Of a stretch of DNA of 5,124 bases, positions 1-5,124 are shown in pieces. The stretch spans positions 1 through 5,124 of the forward strand of contig DNDT01000053.1 in NCBI GenBank assembly GCA_003487525.1, given 5' to 3'. The stretch comes from Flavobacteriales bacterium (GTDB taxonomy: Bacteria; Bacteroidota; Bacteroidia; Flavobacteriales_E; Vicingaceae). The notes beneath the pieces were generated by a model that saw only the letters and a list, made by a program, of their open reading frames with translations, had not been told where the DNA came from and did not search any database. Each line of letters starts with the position of its first letter. Positions within the stretch are counted from its first letter, which is position 1. The position numbers and the translations under genes were made by a program.

Positions 1-1416
1 GGGGGTGAGAAGAAGAGGCTTGCCATGGCAATGACCTTGCTCGATAATCCTGATTTATTTATAATGGATGAGCCCACCAACCACCTGGATGTGGAGATGA
101 TCGAATGGCTTGAGGATTACCTCTCGCAGGCGTCTGTCACCTTGCTCATGGTAACACATGATCGTTATTTCCTTGACCGGGTTTGCAATCACATTATGGA
201 ACTTGAAGGGGGCAGGATGTACCATCACAAAGGCAATTACGCCTATTTTTTGGAGAAAAGGGCCGAACGCGAACTGGTGTTCAAAACGGAAATCGACAAG
301 GCAGGTAAGTTGTTGAAAAAGGAGCTTGAATGGATGCGCCGAAGCCCGAAAGCAAGAACCACCAAAGCCAAGAGTCGCATCGATGCCTTTTATGAAACCA
401 AGGATAAGGCATCCCAAAAAACGACAAACGATGAATTGAAGCTTGAAGTGAAAATGTCGAGGGTAGGGGGAAAGATTCTCGAAATGAAAAATGTGTCGTT
501 GAGATACCATGACAATGTGATCATGCAGGGTTTCACCCACACCTTTAAAAATGGAGAAAGAATTGGTATTGTCGGTAAAAATGGAGTCGGAAAGTCGAGT
601 TTTTTAAACGTATTGTGTGGTAAGGAATCCGCATTTACCGGTAAGGTGAACATCGGCGAGACCACTGTATTCGGATACTACTCTCAGCAAGGACTGCAGC
701 TTAAAAAAGACAAACGGGTACTGGACGTATTAAAAGACATTGCCGAGGTGATTACCCTTGGAAACGGGCGGAAATTAACCGCCTCCGAATTTCTTCAGTT
801 CTTTTTGTTTCCGCCTAAAATGCAACGAACGTATTACTCGCGTCTGAGTGGTGGGGAGAAGCGCCGTTTGTATCTGCTGACAGTTCTTATTCAAAATCCG
901 AACTTCTTGATTCTCGACGAACCAACCAATGACCTCGACTTGCTGACCCTCAACAAGCTGGAGGAGTTTCTGGAAAGCTTCCGGGGGTGCCTGATCCTGG
1001 TATCGCATGACCGCTACTTCATGGACAAGCTGGTCGACCAATTGTTTGTGTTCGAAGGCGGAGGAAACATCAGGGGTTTTATTGGTTCGTACATTGATTA
1101 CAGGGAAATTAAGGCCGACGAACATAGACGTGAGAAGGCCAGACTGTCAAAGGAGAAAAGCATGAAAGCCGTCACCGAAAAAAAAGTTGCCCCAACACAA
1201 AAGAAAAGACTGAGTTTCAAGGAAAAACACGAATACGGGGGCCTGGAAAAAGAAATCACGGCACTCGAACACGAAAAAAAACAGCTCGAGGATGACATTC
1301 ATTCCATTGTCGATGACTACAACAGCCTGCAGAAAAAGTCCGAGAGGCTGGGTGAGGTATTGCGACTGATCGACGAAAAGACCCTGCGCTGGATGGAGTT
1401 GGATGAGTTGATTTAA
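1..1416 (+). CDS. uup: ABC-F family ATPase, Uup type (5' partial)
   Basis: This is the C-terminal 471 codons of a cytoplasmic, non-transporter ABC protein with two nucleotide-binding domains. The window opens inside the first signature motif (GGEKKRLAMA, codons 1-10), so the ATG at base 25 is internal and the true start lies upstream. The first domain continues with Walker B and catalytic Glu (IMDEPTNHLD, bases 61-90) and the switch His (VTHDRYF, His at 157-159). A basic linker with RRSPKARTTKAKSR follows (about 343-384). The second domain has Walker A (GKNGVGKSS, 574-600), Q-loop (YYSQQ, 676-690), signature (LSGGEKRR, 844-867), Walker B (ILDEPTNDLD, 910-939) and switch His (1006-1008). NDLD in the second site, the linker, and a charged coiled-coil C-terminal extension (about 1200-1416) fit Uup better than EttA, whose second site is usually NHLD. 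Family knowledge: Uup is linked to ribosome function and to tolerance of branched DNA intermediates and transposon excision. All catalytic residues in view are intact. An antibiotic-resistance ABC-F is less likely because of the C-terminal domain. Confidence 0.93.
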   Translation, partial: GGEKKRLAMAMTLLDNPDLFIMDEPTNHLDVEMIEWLEDYLSQASVTLLMVTHDRYFLDRVCNHIMELEGGRMYHHKGNYAYFLEKRAERELVFKTEIDKAGKLLKKELEWMRRSPKARTTKAKSRIDAFYETKDKASQKTTNDELKLEVKMSRVGGKILEMKNVSLRYHDNVIMQGFTHTFKNGERIGIVGKNGVGKSSFLNVLCGKESAFTGKVNIGETTVFGYYSQQGLQLKKDKRVLDVLKDIAEVITLGNGRKLTASEFLQFFLFPPKMQRTYYSRLSGGEKRRLYLLTVLIQNPNFLILDEPTNDLDLLTLNKLEEFLESFRGCLILVSHDRYFMDKLVDQLFVFEGGGNIRGFIGSYIDYREIKADEHRREKARLSKEKSMKAVTEKKVAPTQKKRLSFKEKHEYGGLEKEITALEHEKKQLEDDIHSIVDDYNSLQKKSERLGEVLRLIDEKTLRWMELDELI

Positions 1417-1422
1417 TTAAAT
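1411..1422. repeat. 12-bp perfect palindrome over the uup stop codon
   Basis: The sequence ATTTAATTAAAT is its own reverse complement and includes the TAA stop of the ABC-F gene. It consists only of A and T, so a hairpin would be weak, and no T-run typical of an intrinsic terminator follows. It may be chance in AT-rich DNA; I assign no function. Confidence 0.3.
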
Positions 1423-1481
1423 TAAATCTTACCCAAAGCATCAATAATAGTTTAATTCCTATTAGTGGTAGAAACTTCATG

Positions 1482-1508
1482 TTTAAATGCCGAAAATGGG
1501 CATTTAAA
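1482..1508. repeat. Perfect 10-bp inverted repeat, 7-nt loop
   Basis: TTTAAATGCC at 1482-1491 is exactly complementary to GGCATTTAAA at 1499-1508, separated by GAAAATG. It lies 65 bases after the uup stop and 62 bases before the next start, upstream of the candidate promoter. The G/C pairs sit next to the loop and the A/T pairs at the base. No T-run follows on the + strand, so it is not a canonical intrinsic terminator. It could mark the 3' end of the uup transcript as an mRNA-end hairpin, or be a binding site for a dimeric regulator of the downstream gene. The symmetry is seen directly; the role is inference. Confidence 0.6.
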
Positions 1509-1516
1509 AAGTCTCG

Positions 1517-1547
1517 TTTAGATATTTAATGAGTTCAGATACAATTG
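1517..1547 (+). promoter_or_regulatory. Candidate Bacteroidota promoter for the T9SS cargo gene
   Basis: TACAATTG at 1540-1547 matches the Bacteroidota -7 consensus TAnnTTTG with one mismatch. TTTA at 1517-1520 matches the -33 TTTG in three of four bases, with a 19-base spacer as expected. Transcription would start near 1553-1555, giving a leader of about 16-18 bases. The leader is A-rich (TATAAAAAAG) with no Shine-Dalgarno sequence, which is common in this phylum. Neither element is perfect, so this is a moderate-to-weak call. Confidence 0.4.
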
Positions 1548-1570
1548 TGCTAAACATATAAAAAAGTGCT

Positions 1571-4081
1571 ATGAAATCTGTAATCAATTACCTTCTTATA
1601 TTTCTCTTTTCGAATTCGATTTATTGTCAGACCTGCAACATTCTAAGTGACGATTATTCAAATCCTTCCTTGTGGACAAAATATTCTGCTACTGGTTCAA
1701 ATGAAATATACATTTCGAATGGGACCTTGAAATATGTTAAAAGTATTGATGGTAAAGAGGAAAGAGTTTATAGGAGGCTGCAATATTCTCTTAATAATAT
1801 TGATGATTGGGAAATTGATTTAGATTTCAATCCAATCTCTGCCGGAACAGATAATTATTCTGGTCATCTTCCCCTATCTATAACATCTGGAAATTTAGAC
1901 CCTCTTTCAAATTGTCAGGATCCAACAGTTTGCGGTCCTAATAATAATTGGACAAATCAAAATCAAGATGGTATAATAGTTTTTTATGGTTCGTTAAGCC
2001 CCCCTTCAAATCAAAATATTAATACATTTTTCCAACTACATGTTAAAGATAATTATAGTGAGTGGAATTCTAGAATTAATATGAATAGTATTATTTCTGC
2101 AAAACTTGGTTCTGTATATCATCTGAAACTATCAAAATGCGGAAACTCAATTGAATTACATGTTTCAAAAAATGGATCGGCTATGCCTGGTTCTCCTATA
2201 ACGTATCTAATTCCTCCCAATGTCCAGATTACGGGGTTAAACACAATTCAGCATGCAAATTCAGCGCGTGGTGTCGATAAACGAATATTGACGGCAGGTA
2301 TTGATAATTTATGTGTAACCAAGAACGTAAACTCTACTCCTGAAATTAGTGGGATAAATGGAATCAATTCTACTGTATACAATCATAAATTTTATTCATG
2401 TGAAGGAGAACAGTGTTTTTATTTTTATTCAAAAGATGCCAACAACAATCAGTCACTCAATCTGAACATTGCAACAGGATTGCCACCTGGTGCGGTATTC
2501 AGTTATACATCAGGCCCCCGCCCAATTGGGAAAATATGTTGGGATCCCGGACAAAATATGATAGGTGTCCATACTTTTCAAGTGGAGGTAACGGATGATT
2601 ATTGCATTCCAGGAAGTCAAATTTACACCTTCACAATTGAAGTACTTCCAGGATATAATTTAGGCGGACCAATAAGTGTTTGCAATAACGCAGCGCCATT
2701 ATCACTTCCGGATGAAGGACCGGGCATATGGACAATTGGCACGAATGCCGGTCAAGTTAGTATAGGCAATATTCTTGATCCAAGTTTATATCTACCCGGA
2801 AATTACACTTTGACGTATTGTACTCCCAAGCCAGGATGCCTTTCAAGATGTGTTGGTTGTTGGTCGATCCCGCTTGAAATACTTGAAGCTCCAGTTATTA
2901 ACTTGGGTTTAAATGAAAGCTTTTGCAATACAGATGCTCCCAGGTATTTAACAGCATTGCCTGCAGGAGGGACTTGGTCTGGCGGACCTTATATTAATCC
3001 CAATGGCCTTTTTGATCCAGGAATGGCCTCTTCAATTAATAGTTTACCGGGAAATCGCGTTACATATACCGTTAACTTTCCAAATGGTTGTTCCGATTCA
3101 AAGAGCATAGACATTTTGGTACATGAAAACGGGATGGGGATGTCCTACGATCTTGGAATACATTGTTTAGATGAATATTTAATCATGCATGAAGGTGGAT
3201 ATAAATATGAATTAGCACAGGTATACAATATAATACCCAATGGCCCTCAGCCAAATACGCTACCACTGCCATATATTTTACCGGGAAACACAATTCACCT
3301 CGGTTATCTTTCCAATTATATAAATCAAAGTGGAAATTATTTTTATTTATTCAAGGGATATTTTAAAAATGCACAGGGATGCGAATATGTGAATGATTAC
3401 CTAATGCAGATTGTAAATTGTGGATGCACCGATACCATTGCACAAGGTATTTCAGTTCAGGTAAATCCAAATCCAAACAATTTGAAATATGATTTTTCCT
3501 TTTCTCCACCTTTTAGCACAATTTCGAATATTGAACGGTATAAGTGGGTAATTACGGATCAATTGGGAAACACAATTAAAACATTAAATTATTGGGACAA
3601 TACCTTTTCCACACCGGGATCCTCATTTTTCACGTATGATTTTTCATCGGAATTTGGAACACTTTTTAGTTGTGGTTATTACAATGTTTACCTTCAGGTT
3701 TTAAGTAAATCTCCTGAAGGAGAAATGAGTCTTTGCCAGTATTTTGCCTATATTCTGATATGTGATGAGAACTTCGAGCAATTTGATGTGGATTTCAAGA
3801 AAAAGAAAAAGCAAGATTTTTTAAACCTAACTAGCATTAAGATATACCCGGCTCCCTGTGAGAACCAATCAATATCGAGTTTTTTACTTAGTGAAGAGAA
3901 ATCAATCCAAATAGAAATATTTAATTCCCTGGGAAGAAAGTTATTATGCATACCACAGGAAGTCTATAAGCCGGGACACAATGAACTGGGCATCAACTGT
4001 CAGGAACTTGAGAAAGGCTTTTGCGTACTGAGGATGTCGGATGGAATTCAATCCGAGAACATAAAGTTCCTGGTGAAGTAG
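1571..4081 (+). CDS. Secreted multidomain protein with T9SS type A sorting domain
   Basis: Predicted surface or secreted protein of 836 residues, probably an adhesin or glycan-binding protein; I see no catalytic motif. Residues 1-19 form a Sec signal peptide with likely cleavage between Cys19 and Gln20, which supports the start at 1571. Residues about 24-250 resemble a LamG/concanavalin-type beta-sandwich (DDYSNPSLW near the start, GIDNLCVTK at the end). Residues about 255-360 form a cadherin/Ig-like repeat typical of Bacteroidota surface proteins (GKICWDPGQNMIGVHTFQVE, then VTDDYCIPGSQ). Residues about 360-440 and 441-520 are two PKD/Ig-like repeats; the second carries GGTWSGG and GLFDPGMAS. 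Residues about 521-618 are unassigned, and about 620-740 look PKD-like (FSCGYYNVYLQV). A KKKKK linker at 743-747 leads to a sorting domain (about 754-836) with IKIYPAP, NSLGRK, LEKGFCVLRM and terminal KFLVK. By family knowledge this domain directs export through the type IX translocon and is then usually removed. There are about 28 cysteines. The gene is markedly AT-rich except near its 3' end. The domain class is confident; the ligand is unknown. Confidence 0.9.
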   Translation: MKSVINYLLIFLFSNSIYCQTCNILSDDYSNPSLWTKYSATGSNEIYISNGTLKYVKSIDGKEERVYRRLQYSLNNIDDWEIDLDFNPISAGTDNYSGHLPLSITSGNLDPLSNCQDPTVCGPNNNWTNQNQDGIIVFYGSLSPPSNQNINTFFQLHVKDNYSEWNSRINMNSIISAKLGSVYHLKLSKCGNSIELHVSKNGSAMPGSPITYLIPPNVQITGLNTIQHANSARGVDKRILTAGIDNLCVTKNVNSTPEISGINGINSTVYNHKFYSCEGEQCFYFYSKDANNNQSLNLNIATGLPPGAVFSYTSGPRPIGKICWDPGQNMIGVHTFQVEVTDDYCIPGSQIYTFTIEVLPGYNLGGPISVCNNAAPLSLPDEGPGIWTIGTNAGQVSIGNILDPSLYLPGNYTLTYCTPKPGCLSRCVGCWSIPLEILEAPVINLGLNESFCNTDAPRYLTALPAGGTWSGGPYINPNGLFDPGMASSINSLPGNRVTYTVNFPNGCSDSKSIDILVHENGMGMSYDLGIHCLDEYLIMHEGGYKYELAQVYNIIPNGPQPNTLPLPYILPGNTIHLGYLSNYINQSGNYFYLFKGYFKNAQGCEYVNDYLMQIVNCGCTDTIAQGISVQVNPNPNNLKYDFSFSPPFSTISNIERYKWVITDQLGNTIKTLNYWDNTFSTPGSSFFTYDFSSEFGTLFSCGYYNVYLQVLSKSPEGEMSLCQYFAYILICDENFEQFDVDFKKKKKQDFLNLTSIKIYPAPCENQSISSFLLSEEKSIQIEIFNSLGRKLLCIPQEVYKPGHNELGINCQELEKGFCVLRMSDGIQSENIKFLVK

Positions 4082-4370
4082 GATTTAACTAAGGGAATTT
4101 GAAGTTGAATTTAACCAACCCTCAACCTTATTAGGCATTCACACAGCTGTTCTTCATCGATCTAACAATGAACGGTGAGGAACGTGCTGTTGCTTTATCT
4201 TTTGCAACTTTTTAGATCTTACGCTCTTCAACAGTCGTACAAAAATGTTCCCGTTCTTATAACCTTTACGTTCAAGCATACTCAAAGTAGTTTATCAGTA
4301 AAACTCATTTCCGCTTTCACATTAAAATCAGCACTTTTCTTGCTAATTTTGGATCATTAAATTTTTTAAG
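4082..4370. other. 289-base noncoding gap, no gene recognised
   Basis: This stretch separates the T9SS cargo gene from the lipoprotein gene. I see no tRNA, no clear intrinsic terminator and no insertion-sequence end. Directly after the stop there is only a weak possible stem (GTTGA with TCAAC around 4104-4127), not followed by a T-run. A 61-codon frame from a GTG at 4175 to 4360 and a 15-codon frame from an ATG at 4168 are present but look like chance: neither has a ribosome binding site or recognisable motifs, and the longer one runs across the candidate promoter. The right end holds a TAnnTTTG element. Confidence 0.6.
4344..4351 (+). promoter_or_regulatory. Perfect TAnnTTTG (-7) element before the lipoprotein gene
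   Basis: TAATTTTG matches the Bacteroidota -7 consensus at every fixed position and ends 19 bases before the ATG at 4371. Transcription would start near 4357-4360, giving a very short leader. I do not see a good -33 TTTG at the usual 19-21 base spacing; the nearest resemblance is TTTC at 4315-4318, with 25 bases between, which is too far. The leader (ATTTTTTAAG) has no Shine-Dalgarno sequence. The match and position support a promoter, but the missing upstream element lowers confidence. Confidence 0.45.
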
Positions 4371-5124
4371 ATGAATAAGCGAATTGGATTGTTGGCCGTG
4401 CTGGGAATTTTTCTGTATGGCTGTAACGTTGAGGGTGACAAGGAGGTGACAAAAGAGGATACCGCATATCAGGAATTGCTGGAAGAATCTGCCATACGCG
4501 ACAGTGCGATGCTGGAGCTTATGGTAACACTCAACATGATAGACGAAAATATTTCAAAGATATCGGAACGAAAAAATGAAATTGACCTGCATGCAAACGA
4601 CTTGGAGTTTCGGCAAACATACAGGGAGCGAATGCTGGATGATATTCAGGGCATTTTCGAGATGATGGAACACAATAAAAACCGCATCGCGGATTTAAAT
4701 GCTCGACTTGCGGATACCAGAAGCAAGTTGGGTTCGGCAAATAAAGAAAATGAGCGATTGGTTAAATTATTGGATCAGTACCAGATTATGATCAATAACC
4801 TTAACACAAAGCTAGACACAAAGGATAAGGAAATCTTCAAGTTAAATGAGAAGCTGGCAATGATGGATATAAGCCTAGATAGCCTGAAAGCGGAAGTTGT
4901 GGCAAAACACACCGAAATGAACAAAGTTTATTATGCATTTGGAACCAAAAAGGAGCTATTGTACCATAACATAATTGATAAAACCGGTGGATTTATTGGC
5001 CTTGGTAAAACCCTGCAGGTAAAGGACGATTTCAACAAGGAATATTTTACCCAGGCAGATGCCGAAAGTCTGACGAAGATTGAGCTGTATGTAAAAGAAG
5101 CGAAAATTTTAAGTACCCATAGTG
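4371..5124 (+). CDS. Coiled-coil envelope lipoprotein (3' partial)
   Basis: An open frame of 251 complete codons runs off the right edge with no stop. It starts MNKRIGLLAVLGIFLYGC, a lipoprotein signal peptide with the lipobox LYGC at residues 15-18, so Cys18 should be lipidated and the protein anchored in the envelope. Tyr at the -2 position is a bulky, less usual residue. The signal peptide fixes the start at 4371. Residues about 36-184 are highly charged, Leu/Ile/Met-spaced and free of Pro, consistent with a long coiled coil. After it comes YYAFGTKKELL (187-197), then GGFIGLGKT (206-214) and a segment with DFNKEYFTQAD. From memory, this coiled coil plus GTKKEL and GGF-G-GK pattern occurs in a family of Bacteroidota lipoproteins, some annotated as Cbp1-like collagen-binding adhesins; that name is tentative and the molecular role is not established here. 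It sits 289 bases after the T9SS cargo gene and probably has its own promoter. Its composition is closer to uup than to the cargo gene. Confidence 0.85.
   Translation, partial: MNKRIGLLAVLGIFLYGCNVEGDKEVTKEDTAYQELLEESAIRDSAMLELMVTLNMIDENISKISERKNEIDLHANDLEFRQTYRERMLDDIQGIFEMMEHNKNRIADLNARLADTRSKLGSANKENERLVKLLDQYQIMINNLNTKLDTKDKEIFKLNEKLAMMDISLDSLKAEVVAKHTEMNKVYYAFGTKKELLYHNIIDKTGGFIGLGKTLQVKDDFNKEYFTQADAESLTKIELYVKEAKILSTHS

Noticed and set aside
25..27. The ATG at base 25 as the start of the ABC-F gene.
   Set aside because: The codons before it (bases 1-24) read GGEKKRLA in the same frame, the ABC signature motif, so the gene clearly continues upstream.
55..1298. Several long antisense open frames opposite the ABC-F gene.
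   Set aside because: They lie opposite a coding frame with intact ATPase motifs and show no recognisable motifs of their own; they are shadows of its codon usage.
1571..1630. Cys19 at the end of the cargo signal peptide as a lipoprotein lipidation site.
   Set aside because: The preceding residues are S-I-Y rather than a lipobox with Leu at -3 and a small residue at -1. Gln directly after the cysteine fits ordinary signal peptidase I cleavage common in Bacteroidota, and T9SS cargo is normally not a lipoprotein.
2413..2598. A 61-codon alternative + frame inside the T9SS cargo gene.
   Set aside because: It lies within the cadherin/Ig-like repeat, whose conserved residues are in the main frame, so it is an overlapping shadow frame.
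4168..4215. A 15-codon frame from an ATG (MNGEERAVAL...) in the gap, possibly a leader peptide.
   Set aside because: There is no ribosome binding site, no nearby attenuator structure and no codon pattern typical of a leader peptide.
4175..4360. A 61-codon frame starting at GTG, rich in Leu and Phe, that could be read as a small membrane protein.
   Set aside because: It has a weak start without a ribosome binding site, the hydrophobicity follows from T-rich DNA, and it overlaps the candidate promoter of the lipoprotein gene.
4531..4740. A 69-codon antisense frame inside the lipoprotein gene.
   Set aside because: The + strand has a continuous frame with a lipoprotein signal and coiled coil across the same bases; the antisense frame shows no recognisable features.
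4989..5012. GFIGLGKT in the lipoprotein formally fits the Walker A pattern GxxxxGK[ST].
   Set aside because: The protein is predicted to be lipid-anchored outside the cytoplasm, where ATP is not available. There is no Walker B or NTPase fold context in view, and the short Gly-rich motif is better explained as part of a small module that follows the coiled coil.

Overview
The window looks like a chromosomal segment of a member of the Bacteroidota. The main evidence is a large secreted protein ending in a type A sorting domain of the type IX secretion system (T9SS), which is essentially confined to that phylum. Supporting evidence is the lack of Shine-Dalgarno sequences before both visible start codons, sequences resembling the Bacteroidota -7 element (TAnnTTTG), and a coiled-coil lipoprotein of a Bacteroidota type. 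I cannot resolve the class or genus from the sequence.

Layout, all on the + strand: (1) bases 1-1416 are the 3' part of an ABC-F ATPase gene of the Uup type; its start lies upstream of the window. (2) Bases 1417-1570 are an AT-rich intergenic stretch with a perfect 10-bp inverted repeat and a possible promoter. (3) Bases 1571-4081 encode a complete 836-residue secreted multidomain protein: signal peptide, LamG/concanavalin-like domain, a cadherin/Ig-like repeat, two PKD/Ig-like repeats, a less clear region, a further PKD-like domain, and a C-terminal T9SS sorting domain. (4) Bases 4082-4370 are a noncoding gap with a perfect TAnnTTTG element just before the next gene. (5) Bases 4371-5124 are the 5' part of a lipoprotein gene with a long coiled coil, running off the right edge.

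The genes do not form an obvious pathway. Uup is a cytoplasmic ribosome-associated or DNA-tolerance ATPase. The T9SS cargo is predicted to be exported and fixed to the cell surface or released. The lipoprotein is predicted to be anchored in the envelope. Gaps of 154 and 289 bases, each with its own candidate promoter, suggest three separate transcription units rather than one operon.

The strongest anomaly is base composition. Most of the T9SS cargo gene is clearly AT-richer (about 23-30% GC in 60-base samples I counted) than uup (about 48-57%), the sampled parts of the lipoprotein gene (about 38-50%), and its own last 120 bases (about 44%). This fits an accessory surface-protein gene, possibly acquired or mosaic. 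I found no convincing evidence of a CRISPR array, tRNA, rRNA, insertion sequence or a recognisable new defence or mobile system in this window.
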